A stretch of DNA of 64,000 nucleotides. It comes from Gymnorhina tibicen. Its lineage: Eukaryota > Chordata > Aves > Passeriformes > Artamidae. The DNA lies in contig VXAZ01000440.1 in assembly GCA_013399875.1 (NCBI GenBank), forward strand, positions 42,566 through 106,565, in the 5' to 3' direction. This document shows positions 50,645 to 61,828 of this stretch, piece by piece; position 1 is the stretch's first letter, and each line of letters begins with the position of its first letter. A program made the translations under genes and the position numbers. Below the pieces are notes generated by a model. The model worked only from the letters and a program-made list of their open reading frames with translations, did not search any database and was not told the DNA's origin.

Positions 50645-51467
50645 TTACCATTCTCTATAAAGTACACTCTACCTTAAGTAGGCATTCACAGACATTGCTT
50701 GTGTTTTGATCTTCAGAATGATAGAGAATAATTCCGGTTGAGTAGGTTGGAAGGAGGCCTTTAGCTCAGTCTTTTGCTCTGCCATGGGGTTCATGCACTG
50801 TTTTCATGCATTTGCATGTGAAATGGCGTCCTGTCTTACAGTCTTCCTGCTAATGTGCCTCAGTCTACTTTCCATTAGTTTCAGTGAAACTCTGAAGTGC
50901 AAATAAAACATGTTCGTTGGAAATATTTCATGTGCAGCTCTGTGAAGTTTGAAATAAGATATTTAGAGAGAGACAAATTCTAAGAGGACTACAGGATTAC
51001 AAATCACAATGTAATTTTAAAGTTGTAATGAGAATAAGTTGCACGGGAAGGTCTCTTAACAATTATTGTCATGAAAATGAAGTAACACAGCGTTAATGTT
51101 TCATGTATTCTGTGAAAGATGATAATAAACTGTACTACTTTGACCTTATTAATGTTCTGTAATTTGACTTGCTGGCAATTCGCATTTTTCTTTGGTTACA
51201 GCCTTAGTAACCTCTGAAGAAGAGGTAGAACTGACAGTGAATCTAAACATAGCTGAGTACTGAAAAGGTCAGAAATATCAAGAATGGTAATTCTGATACC
51301 TGCTTCTCATGACAAAGGTAGTAGCAAAAAGACACAATGTGTGTGTGTTGAAATAACAAAACTTATTACAGGGAATTTTTCTGTTATTTATTGAGAAGTA
51401 TAAACAAAACCACTTTTTCCTTGTAGCTCATTGAATACTCCAGTAATGTTTATTTTTTCCCTTTTGT
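50645..51467. other. Unique non-coding sequence
   Basis: About 820 bp of AT-rich host DNA between two minus-strand CR1 copies. No gene or other repeat recognised. Confidence 0.6.
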
Positions 51468-52203
51468 AGAATCATTGAATTCTTTAGGCTGGAAAAAACC
51501 TTTGAGATCAAGTCCAAGTACTGCCAAGACCATCACTAACCCATGTCCCCAAGTGCCACATCTACACCTCTTTTAAATCCCTCCAGGCGACTCCAGCACT
51601 GCCCTGGGCAGCCTGCAGCCTGACCACCCTTCCCATGAGGAATTTTTTCCTAATAGGCAATTTAAATTTCCTCTTGTCCTGTCCCTTGTTCCCTGGAGCA
51701 GAGCCTGGCCCGCACCTGGCTGCACCCTCCTGTCACAGAGCTGCCAAGAGCGAGAAGGTCGTCCCCCCCTCCAAGCCTCCTCTTCTGCAGGATGAGCCCC
51801 CCAGGCTCCCTCAACCCCTCCACACAGGACATGAGCTCCAGCCCCTTCCCCAGCTCTGTTCCCTTCCCTGCGCCCACTCCAGCCCCTCAATGTCCTTCCA
51901 CAATTGAGGGGCCCACAACTGCCCACGGCACTCGAGCAGTGGCCTCCCCAGTGCCCAGCACAGGGCCACCATCACTGCCCTGCTCCTGCCGGCCAGCCAC
52001 TGCTGACACAGACCAGGGGCCATTGGCCTTCTGGCCCACCTGGGCACACCAGCTCTGCTTCAGCCGCTGTCCACCAGCAGCCCCGGGGCCTTTCCTGCTG
52101 GGAGCCTTTGCACACCCTCTGCCCCAGCCTGCAGCTGTAGGGGCTTCTTGTGGTCAAAGGGCAGCACCCAGCACTCCAGCCTCTGGAACCTCATTTGGCC
52201 CTA
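51468..52203 (-). mobile_element. CR1 LINE, 3' portion, about 735 bp
   Basis: On the plus strand this begins at the CR1 3' end (AGAATCATTGAATTCTTTAG), then runs through CCCTGGGCAGCCTG, TCCTAATAGGCAATTTAAAT, CCTCTTGTCCTGTC, CCTGGAGCAGAGCC, GGGCCCACAACTGCCC, TTGGCCTTCTGGCCCACC and TGGGCACACCAGCTC. It ends near GGAACCTCATTTGGCCC. These are successive landmarks of an antisense avian CR1, so the copy is on the minus strand and covers the 3' UTR and the very end of the pol region. It is much more GC-rich than its flanks. All open frames of 60-143 codons inside it, on either strand, are repeat shadows; none retains an endonuclease or reverse-transcriptase core. Confidence 0.92.
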
Positions 52204-52270
52204 GAAATAGTCAAGTCTTATAGAAAATAAATAATAGAAAAAAAATAGAAAAGTCTTTTATTTTGGAGGG
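52204..52270. other. Short A-rich spacer between two CR1 copies
   Basis: About 67 bp, largely A and T (AAATAATAGAAAAAAAATAG). It separates the 5' ends of two oppositely oriented CR1 copies. Confidence 0.6.
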
Positions 52271-52607
52271 CCCCCTGCTCTACAATTACCTGAAAGATGG
52301 TTGTAGCCAGGTGGGAGTCGGTCTCTTCTCCCAGGCAACCACTGACAGAATGAGAGGACACAGTCTTAACATGTGCCAGGGGAAGTTTAGGTTGGACATC
52401 AGGAAAAGATTCTTCACTGAAAGAGTGATTGGGCTCTGGAATCATCTGCCCAGGGATGTGGTGGAGTTGCCATCCCTGGAGGTGTTTTAAAAAATCTGGA
52501 CGTGGCACTCAGTGCCGTGGTTTAGTTGAGGAGGAGGTGTTAGGTCATAGGTTAGACTTGGTCTCAAAAGTCTTTTCCAACTTGGTTCATTCTGTGGTTC
52601 TGTGAAC
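52271..52607 (+). mobile_element. CR1 LINE, 3' end with tail of the pol frame, 5'-truncated
   Basis: Typical plus-strand CR1 order: ACAATTACCTGAAAGATGG, TTGTAGCCAGGTGGG, GGTCTCTTCTCCCAGGCAAC, GGGGAAGTTTAGGTTGGA, TTCTTCACTGAAAGAGTGAT, CCCAGGGATGTGGTGGAGTT, CCATCCCTGGAGGTGTTT and a degenerate TTCTGTGGTTCTGTGAA tail. The first part remains open as a translation containing FRLDIRKRFF and ELPSLEVF, which resembles the conserved C-terminal end of CR1 pol proteins. A stop occurs after LEVF. No catalytic domain remains, so the copy is dead. Confidence 0.93.
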
Positions 52608-55600
52608 CAAACTATAGATGAAGGAGACTGAATTTTACACTCTGCTGAAGCTTTTCCAGTTCCACGGGCCAAATATTTCTTACTACGTATTTTGGCTATG
52701 TAATTGAATACAATTTTAAAAAATAGTGTAATCTATAATCAGCCTGAAAGTTTCAGGTTTTTTCCCTAAAACAAAAACTTCAGATTTTCCAGGAATTTAC
52801 AGAACAAAGTTGTGGTATTGAACGTGAAGGGCAAAGGTCTGATTAACATCTTAACAACATTGTTTGATTTCTACTTACTTGACTGAACACTGAATCAGGC
52901 AAGTACAACCCAGTACTTTGTGATACTGAGCAATGTCATCGATCAATTTATTCCTCCATCATTGCAGAGTGAAATGAGTAGTCAAACCTCCTAAAAAAAA
53001 AAAAGCTGTGTTCTTGGGGGGCTTTTTTGAGGAATATTTTAGTATGTTAATGGAGATAAAGAGCATTTAACATGTCTCTTAATTTCCATGTGCAAGTACA
53101 CACATAGATAAAATCCACTGAATTATTTTTCTTTTAAATCTTTTGCTTGTTATAGTTTTGGGATAAGAAAGTAAAATATGTTGTGGTTTCCTGTTTGTAA
53201 ACCTAAATCTTTTTCAATCCCTCTCTCATTCCAGTATACTTCTAAATGTAAAGCGTGTAGGAAGCTGCTCAGAATGGTATAATGTGATATTTTTCACAGT
53301 TGGTTTTATACGGATTGGCACAGTGTACAGATTAATGGTGACAGTGGAGATACCACGTGGAATGCTTTTGGATCCAAAAGTTTTGCTTAAAATTTTAAAT
53401 TATATTCAGACTATTTCTGTGGCATCTTTTCAATGGTAGGTTAAGTTTTTTTCCTGGAAGTATGTGTGAATGAGGGTCTCAACAATCTGAAAGTGTAATT
53501 TCGTATACAGTCCTTCTCATGGAAAATTGAATCCATGAAAGAAAGCCAAGACAAATATCCATGGGAGCTGAGAAGCTCATATTATTTTGCTGAGTGAGCT
53601 GAGCAGTACCTACATTGTTCCTTCTCCAGTAGCTGGATCCTTGGTAGGGCAGGCATAGCTTTGGGAAATGCCTTCAACAATTTTCACATGTTGAAGATTT
53701 CAGTTTCAGCAATATTTAATAAACTTACCTGTATAATATGCATGGGATCAAAGTCTCCAGGCCAATTCATGGTGTGTTGAAGTTAGGGAAATATGTAAAC
53801 ACCAGTGACTTGAATACCTGTCCAAGAGTTTAAGGAATGGTTTCATTTTTCTTTTGTTCTCAGTCACTATAGCACATTTGAAGATGTTTTTTTACTGAGA
53901 CCATATTGAAATTCTTTCTAGTGCTATATTTCCTACTGTTTAAGACTTCAGAATAATTACGTAACATTGTAGGAAATAATGCCAAAACACCTCAAGATTT
54001 ACAAACAAAGTAAAGACCAATGACTCAAAATATTATTTTTTTTAATAAAGACTGACCTTTTAGTAAAAGACAAAGAGTCCATTTGTTCTTGGAAGAAATT
54101 AGCCAAAAGTTTTGGAAAATTCAAATATTCTGAGTTTAGGAGATGGTTTCAGAACCCTGTCTTATGGACAGTGCTTTTGGTACTGATGAACCACAGTTGG
54201 ACAAACAGTTCAGCTTTTTGCTGTAGAACGCACAACTTTCTCGTATTTGTGAAAATTAATTTTTAACACAACTTTGTGGATTCATGAAGAGGCTTTTTCA
54301 GACTCTTGCACTGCACTTAGTGCTGCTTTTCATGCTTTTGCCTTCGCAACTCTGCATACATCTCATCTCAGTCCCATTTTATGCCCAAACATACCTCTAG
54401 CCCACACAAAACAGCAGTTACATAATTTTTATTGTTGCACATCATTTACAATTTAATGCTAAATCGAAAATCTGAGGCAGTAGAGAATGTTTTATATGCT
54501 GAAGAAATGAAACCCTACACCAGTTTAAGATGTCTCAAGTGGCTGGTTCTTTATCCTGCCTTGTTTTGAGGTTTGACAGGATGGGAGGGGTCTCTCACTG
54601 CTGTGAATTTTGCCTCCAGCTCCAAGTATCTCACAACCTGGAATGTAGAGCCTAAGAGTGATTTGAAATTGTGAGAAAGATACATGTTAAAATAATAGAG
54701 GAAAGTTATATGACTCTTACAATATTTTTAGCAAAATGGTCTGGAATTGACTTTCAAAGAATTGTGTTTACTGTGTTTTTGTCATTTGCTCTGTATTCCT
54801 TAGAAACTCTTAATTTGGAATAGTATGATGAGGTTTCACTTATCTAAATATATATTACAACAATTTTCTAGCATGTCTTGCTTGGCAGCTACTGTTAATT
54901 TCTACAGTGTTCAAATGACAAATTAGATTACCACATAAATTATACCATTAGTTTCTTATTAATTTGTAATTAAAAATGACTTAATCTGTACATTGCAGAT
55001 TTTACAGGTGGAAAAAAATACTCTCAGTGAGAGTCTTCTCTAGTCACATAGAAATGGGTTTTGAAGAAAGCAGAAGAGCAGTGTGGTTGATTAATTAAAT
55101 ACAAATGTACATATCTGTGATTGCTTGGAATTTGTAAACAGCCAAGCAGTTGCTGCAGCTCACAGTGCACACGAACACATGGATGCTAATTCCAGCACTG
55201 CATAAAGTTATATTGCAAGGTTGTGTGTTTTTATTTGTGCTTTTCAGAGAACACAACTATAAATCAAAAAGAGATGTTAGGTTTGTGTCAAATATTACAC
55301 AATGCATGTTCCATGGGGAATTCTCACCCGATTCTGAAACTGAAGATATGAACTGCTGCTGCATTTCAATGTTAGTCTGGGTGAGCAGGAGCTTATCTCA
55401 CATGTTTATTCATAAATTCTCTTTATGTGAGTGCAGTATGGGTCATAAAATGTGTCAAGAACGTGTTTAATGAAGGAGACGAAAGGAACTGAAGGGAATG
55501 TGGTAGATCTTTAAAGTCCACTGGCATTCATAAAACAGATACAGGTGGGACATAAACTGCAGAACCAGATAGGTGAGGAACTTGCTTATAAAATCAAAAT

Positions 55601-56568
55601 GTGTGTTATACTGCTGGATCTGAAAAGTTTGAACAGCAGCTTTTAAAGATAAATTCCGAGAACATTCTTCGATTTAGTGTACATTATAAACACATTTATG
55701 TAATCCAGTAAATATTGTCTCTGTTTTTGTTTGAGAGATGTAGTAGCAGAAAAGTAAAATGGTAAATTCCATGATCATTGTTTCTTTCTTCTCAAACTTC
55801 ACTTGGAGAATGTTGTATTTTAATAGTGGGGAACAAAATAGGCTTCTCTCTCAGTAACACTGCACAAAGATTAGGATAGTTTCTTTTCGAGTGGTGATGA
55901 CTTGAATTTGTCAGTGTGAATTTGTACTTCCCCTTTGTTCTCTTAACTCTGTGAGCGCTACAACAGCTACTGCAGGCATTGCTGCATCCATATGGACTTA
56001 CCTTTGTTAATTAGCTGAGTAAAGTCTGAGCATCCTTCTGTCTTCACTGAAGGCCTTTGCAGCTGCAAGGGACATGATCTTTGATTTGTGTTGGCTTTGA
56101 ATAGATTACTAGAATAGATCTGGGCAATGAATGTGGCCTGAGCAGTGTTTAAACAGAAATATATCTGTGGACAGAGCTCCTCAGTAAAACCCCCAAGAAC
56201 ACCCCAGGAAAATTGTGAGATACCACATGGCTTCAGTGGCACAGGCTTCCATTGTCCTGGGGCAAGGCTTCATATCCCTGCTTTAGAGCTTGATTCACTT
56301 CACTGATGGGATGAACCTCTCCTACAGCAGAAGCAGGCTGGGTGGAAACTTTATTTCATGTCCTATTTTAATATTCAGCAGAGGGGAGACCAGGCCTGAA
56401 GGAGTAAATTGTTTCTTTAGAAAAAAGAAGTTATATGTAACTATATAAACATATATAGGTAAGTACACAACAGATGTATATACACACACGTGTATCAATC
56501 ACTCAGTATCTACATATAAAAACACATTAGAACGGTCTCTGTCACTGAGGTCATTCCTTCCCTTGCAG
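52608..56568. other. Unique non-coding sequence
   Basis: AT-rich host DNA. A frame of 106 codons at 55150-55470 and others of 60-91 codons are unsupported by any family. Positions 56440-56520 hold mixed TA/CA simple sequence. A donor CATATATAG|GTAAGTA near 56461 is strong but the upstream exon would be very AT-rich. One minus-strand exon candidate is listed separately. Confidence 0.55.
53729..53817 (-). other. Candidate 5' exon on the minus strand with start codon
   Basis: On the minus strand the donor ATACAG|GTAAGTTTA (exon ends at 53729) is among the best in the window. A reasonable acceptor, CCTTAAACTCTTGGACAG, lies upstream and would start the exon at 53817. All frames from the acceptor meet a stop, but an ATG at 53770 opens 14 codons in phase with the donor: MNWPGDFDPMHIIQ. 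It could therefore be the exon carrying the translation start after a spliced 5' UTR. It lies upstream, on the same strand, of the candidate at 42116-42244, but that one also begins with its own ATG, so the two do not obviously join. Peptide not recognised. Confidence 0.22.
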
Positions 56569-56649
56569 GGGACTACCAGTAGTGTATGTGAATTAAAAGT
56601 ATCTTCCAGCGGGGGGCTCAAGGAGAAAGCCTTCAGCCTGAGAGAAGAG
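56569..56649 (+). other. Candidate internal coding exon (81 nt), unidentified
   Basis: The acceptor TCATTCCTTCCCTTGCAG (ending at 56568) is strong and the donor GAAGAG|GTAACA (GT at 56650) is moderate. Only the first-base frame is open; it gives 27 codons, phase 0 at both ends, including CELKVSSSGGLKEKAFSL and ending in an acidic stretch. Serine/lysine/glutamate-rich composition with a length divisible by three would fit a disordered cassette exon. It shares strand and phase with the candidate at 9686-9733, so both could belong to one gene with very long introns, but nothing links them directly. No family recognised. Confidence 0.3.
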
Positions 56650-58310
56650 GTAACAGCTACAGGCTGCTAAGACCCTACACAATTAGGGTAGGAAATAAAT
56701 AAAAAGGAAGCCTAGATTGTTGTTCTAGAAGCCTCTGTGGGCTGTTCTGTGGTATGTGTTGCTGTATGGGGCTGGAGACCTTGAACATATGTTTTGTATT
56801 CCTCTCACCTAAAAACCAGTGTAGCAAAATGGAGAGTTCAGGTGGTATTCAGGAAGAAGAAATTCAGTTTCTCAGGCTGACACTTTCTTAAAGCTGTGAA
56901 TCTTGATGTTTTAATCTCATGCATTTTGGTAGTGCTTGATATTCATAACTGGTAGGTTTGATAAATTTTTAACAAGGAAGTTGAAGATGGTGAGGAAACA
57001 CAAGGGGAGTTTTGCATTTCCCACCTTGTACTCAAGCCTTCAGGTTTAATTTTAATTTTTTGCACCAAGAACGTTCCTTGGAGGAACACTGACTAGATCT
57101 CATGTTGCCCTAAGCTGGCTTTAATCCATTAAGGTAAAATAAAAACACAAACCCTGCAGTTAGCTTTCAAAACACCCAATTTTAGTAAAGGCAACAATAT
57201 CAATGCTTGAGATTCAGAAGAGATCCATTTAAAACTAATGTAAGTATATGTTTTTACTCATAACCTATGGGATAAATCTTGTAATTTCTGCATAAGTAAA
57301 ATAACAGATATATCAAGATGGGAATACAGTTCAAATATATGCATTGCCCTAGTTGTATTATGGAAAGAAAATCTCATAAAAGTAGATTAAAAGAGAAGGC
57401 CGATAAAAATTGAAACTGAGACACCAGCTAGGAAGTACAATTTAATTTATTTTAATTTTTAGTATTCTAAATATTTTATTCATAATTCAGAAAGTTATAT
57501 TAATATGAGATTGGAGTTCCTGAGTTGATTTGAAGGAAGCTATTACCTGCCTTTATGCAATTGTAACAGTTTTCTTTCTGTTGCATGGGCCTATTTCAGT
57601 TAATGTATATTAACTTTCACATGAGCATCACAATTATGAGTGTGCTACAAGTCATTGTATTTACTCAGAGGTGCATGTGGGCTCTAACATTCTTCTCATT
57701 AAGGATAAATTAGAAGTGGTGACTGTAGAATGATGACATGAGTTAATTGCTGAGGAGCAAGAGATGGTGATTATGACTCATGTTGGATTTACTGCCTTAA
57801 TGAGGCAAAAGTTGTCTCTAATAATGTCTTGGATGTAATCTGTACACAGAATTCTTCTGCTGTAATGCCACTGGATTCACTTCTTGGAATAATCCAGTGT
57901 TGACACAGCTTTGCACAAACAGATCTGACTGACCTGCTGAGAGATGCTGCTGCCATGATGCCTTGTTATTAAAAATATCACTGGTGTTAGAGAAATGTTT
58001 CTTGTGCTCCTTCCACAGTTTGGGAGGGGGCTTGAATTTAAATGCTGTCACGCTACTTTGAGCAGCTTGATTCTGTATGAAAGACCAGGAAACTCATGAT
58101 GTTTGGACATGGTAACTCGTTGGAAGTCTCTGCAAATGACAACAGCTGGTGCATGGAAATAGTGCAGATTAAAGGAGCGAAGGCACACACAAATTCCAGT
58201 TACTCCTGTGGGAACTGGTCTTGATGAAACTATATATTAAAGAAAGGATTTCACAAGCATTTGAAGCTCTGGTTTATGTTATTTAGAAGCTCCTACTGTT
58301 CACCATCTGT
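56650..58310. other. Unique non-coding sequence
   Basis: AT-rich host DNA ending with the left copy of the ATCTGT target duplication (58305-58310). No gene or repeat recognised. Confidence 0.6.
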
Positions 58311-58676
58311 TGTTACAGTGGTTAGGGCCACTGCTGGAGTGGTCAGAGAGCTGCAGGGCCCGAAAACAGCCTGAGCTCGCTGGTGGGCCATCACCAAGGT
58401 TTAAGAATCCCCCCTTAGTTAGGGTGAGTTCCCACAAGACTTTGCTCTTAATGTAATTATATATGGATTTTCCCTGGTTAGGATTGGTTTGCTGTTTTCC
58501 ACCCCTTTCATCACTTATATGTACACCCTCTAGAAATTTCTTTTCGACTGTAACCCCCATTGGCTCCTTTCTCTTAATCCCTCCTTCTCTGTACCCCTGT
58601 TGGTTTCCGTACCTCTGCTTCGCCCCCTAGCCCTCAGCCCATTGGCCCTGTTGCTCTGCCCACCCTCCGGACCCCA

Positions 58677-58683
58677 TATTTAA
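58677..58683 (+). promoter_or_regulatory. TATA-like element of the plus-strand LTR
   Basis: CATATTTAAACC about 50 bp before the LTR's AATAAA, downstream of CCATTGG boxes. Placement fits a U3 promoter. Confidence 0.5.
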
Positions 58684-58731
58684 ACCTGTACCCTGCCCTC
58701 CATCTTGGTTCTTCATCCCTGGACCCTCCAC

Positions 58732-58737
58732 AATAAA
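58732..58737 (+). terminator. LTR polyadenylation signal
   Basis: AATAAA in the R region of the solo LTR at 58311-58946, followed by CTTGTTGCTGG. Confidence 0.7.
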
Positions 58738-58946
58738 CCTTGTTGCTGGACCCCATACGAAGGACCCTTCTCGCCTCCTTGCCACTGGCTGTCACTGTGT
58801 CTCTGTGTGTGCGCGTGTGCCCCGCTCCATCGGGAGTGTGTGTTGGCTGCACCTTCGCCTGGCCCCTCTGTGCCAAAGCGGCTTCCTCTAATCTGGGGAC
58901 CCTTCCGGAAAGCTGCAGCAATCCACCACCACCTCACACCGCGGCA

Positions 58947-61828
58947 ATCTGTGTATTTGCACTTATTATTATTTAAAATATATTGCTATGTCATAAGATA
59001 TAATTACAAATTAATTGCTTACTTTTAAAGGGATATAATTCCTTTTTAATTTAATTCCTTATATATAAAATCCTATTAATTGAAATCCTATTGCTACACA
59101 TCAAATTAAAAGAAAAGAACCTAAGAATTAAGGATGTTTGTTTAAAAAAATCAAATGCAAGCATGTTTGGGGAACATATTGTTACAGCTGCTGCTGTGTC
59201 CACTGTCATGACACAAGTTGTTGCTTCATTTATTTCAGGAACCTTTGTTTGGCACATTAGACATGCACAACTTGTTGTGAAAATTTCATGTTTTAAAGAA
59301 CAGGTTCAGGTTGGCTCAGTGACAGAGAGTCAGCAGGGTTCCTTGTCTGTGGAGCACAACCCAAACTAGGAACTCCGGCAAGTTATTAATGCACGTGTGT
59401 CCATGACAAGGTGTTGGCCCAAACCTTGTCCACTGGGCTAAATCAAAACTTGGGAAAGCTTAGAAAAATACAAGTTTGTTTCCTCTATTTGAATTCTGTT
59501 GGAAACTCTTGTAGGAGAATCAATTGTGATAAAACCCCCCCCGCTTTATGAAAAGCTGTAATTATTGTTATTGTTGTAATTATTATTGTAATTGTTAAGG
59601 ATTTGTCTGCTGCTGTAGCATCTTTAAAATCTTTTGGCACCCTTCTATCTGCGTAACATAAATTAAACAACTTGTTTGGTTTTATTGTTGTTCTGAGTAT
59701 ATTTTAAATGGGCCATGTCTTTAAGACTTAGTTCAAAACGTGTGAACAGTTTTAGACAAGTGGATCTGTTTCAGATCCTGATTTGTAGAGTGGAAATGAT
59801 ATTTTCTATAATGAATATATCAATACATTGTTTTGACATATTTACAAAAACTTTCATGGAAATGGAAATAGAGTTCTGAGGGAAATATTTCTGTATAAAA
59901 ATACCCCTAATGATGGGGTGCAAGTTTTTATTGTTTCTTGACTCTCCCTTCACATCTGGATCAAATGAAGATAATTCAGCAAGAATAGATGCCCTTCCTT
60001 GAGATAAGTTTCTGGACATTAAAGTTATAATGATATAGAATAATTTCTTGGCATTAGGGGGTAAAGTGATAAAGATTTTCTTTTGATTTTCATTGAAACT
60101 GTTGGATGGAAGCAGAGGGTATTTATGTTGTGTTGCTGGTGGAACAATGCATGGTGGTGAGGGATGAAACTTATAGGCACTTATTTTAAAAATACACAAA
60201 ATGATGCATATACATGCTTGCCTTCGTGTGTCATCATTCATTCCTTGCAATATAGTCTGTAACTTCTAAGAACACTGAAATTAATTCTAAGCATACTAAA
60301 ATTAATGATTTTGAGTGACTGTTAAAGACCGAATTATGTTCAATATGGCAGTATGAATATTCTGTTGATTGCAAGCTCCTATTGGCTTCATTGGAAGTAA
60401 ATCAATAACTCTGAAAGGCAGTGCTGTGCTGCTGTCCAGCTCTGATCACTTCCTGATCAGTTCCGATGAGAAATATTATGTTTGGTAGGATAGTTTATTG
60501 AATAAACTAGAAAATACTGTTTAGCATTAAGGAAAGCCTACACAGAAAAATGAACTGAAAATATCAAATAGACAAAAATGGAATAATTATCTGTTCTTAG
60601 CAATACTGTTCATTTAAGATATTAAATTAGGTGTAACATTTAAAGTGGTTTCTATGGCATATTACTAGAATTTGTGGATGGGAGAAGACAGTCTGTGAAA
60701 ATACTAGTATTGGTATTGCTGCTGGGGATAGCTTTAAAAATAAATACAAGGCATTTTTGTCTCTCCTGAGAAAATAGGGTGGTGAAAAAAAAAGTTACCC
60801 GGTGAAATAAAACTGAGAAAGGGAGAACAGTAAGAATGGTATATGATTCAATAACAGTCCTGAATTGCTTTGTCGGCCAGCTAATGAAGCATGGAGCCTA
60901 ATTCCACTGCTGCCATAAGTCAGCGCATTGCCAGTGCCCGGTTACAGCAGCAGGGTCACAGGGCAGGGATGGGGGACTCTGAACTGGTAAATATGCTCCA
61001 AAAGGGGGAAGGATGGAGCACACTGCTTACTGTTCTTTGCAAACCCCAGGTTTCACAACTGCTGCTGCATCTGTTGCATCGGTTACGCCGTCTGCAGGGG
61101 GCTGATCTGTTGTTCGTTGCAAAGACACGAGCAGAGAATTCACCAAAATTAGATTTTAAAACATAACATTTATAGTTCTGTGACAATACTTTTCTTTATA
61201 GATTTGTGCTGTTCCAAAACTTGCAAAGCCAGAATTATTATTGTTTTCTTATTTGAAATATTTGCAGTTTAAATTCTTAATGGTGCAGTTCCATTTGTTC
61301 CACGTGTCCTAATTATATTGCTCCCTCACAGATCTTTAGGTTTCTCTGTGTGGAAATTTGCATTTAATCTCATGATCCTAATGACAACGTATGGTCGTTG
61401 TTTCAGTTGCTAATTATTTTAAACAGGTACTGTTTAAACATGTCATTTGATTTAAAATATATACGTATTTTAAATATGGCTTAATTTTTCTAAATTTTGC
61501 CATGGGTTGTTTGAAATTACTTTCTCCTATCATCATAATTTCAGTCTGAAATGTTTTAATTTTGTTTATAAATTGAAACTAGTGGGCAAATGTGTAATAA
61601 GAATTTGGTAGCTATAAAAGATAGATGTATAAAAGATCAGGAAACAGATACCTGACTAAATCCAATTTGAGAATGAATGGAGCGTTTTGCTCTTGTCAGT
61701 CCTGGAGAAAAAACCAAATCCATATTCTGCTTTGATACCAGTAATTCCACAAAGACCATTTGTAATGGGTGAGATGCTTCTGTTCCTGGACTCCACCAGT
61801 GAGTATATTAGGTTTTTGACTTCCTCAG
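58947..61828. other. Unique non-coding sequence
   Basis: Very AT-rich at about 58960-59080, then ordinary host DNA. The largest frame (159 codons, minus, 59771-60250) shows no recognisable domain and is AT-driven. The section about 60860-61170 is GC-richer and repeat-free, with a 91-codon plus frame containing leucine-rich LLLHLLHRLRRLQG; an acceptor-like CGGTTACAG and palindromic-looking motifs occur but no exon is convincing. The right end carries the first CTCAG duplication (61824-61828). Confidence 0.5.
59559..59596. repeat. ATT/GTT trinucleotide-like microsatellite
   Basis: TAATTATTGTTATTGTTG followed by TAATTATTATTGTAATTGTT. Imperfect simple sequence; it accounts for an isoleucine/threonine-rich minus-strand frame. 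Confidence 0.75.

Larger units (their letters stand above)
58311..58946 (+). mobile_element. Solo LTR of an endogenous retrovirus, 6-bp TSD (ATCTGT)
   Basis: A complete LTR of 636 bp, starting TGTTACAGTGGTTAGGGCC and ending CACACCGCGGCA, with perfect flanking ATCTGT (58305-58310 and 58947-58952). It contains CCATTGG boxes, a TATTTAA-type TATA element (58677-58683) and AATAAA at 58732-58737, in that order, so orientation is plus. A C-rich U3 (CCCCCTAGCCC) and a GT-rich U5 (GTGTGTGCGCGTGTG) stand out against AT-rich flanks. No internal retroviral genes remain. Open frames inside (74-107 codons) are shadows. The 6-bp duplication again suggests an ERVK-like class. Confidence 0.93.

Noticed and set aside
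51573..52223. Overlapping frames of 60-143 codons on both strands
   Set aside because: They are shadows of the GC-rich minus-strand CR1 copy.
59771..60250. 159-codon minus-strand frame
   Set aside because: AT-driven composition, no domain or motif, no splice context; likely chance.
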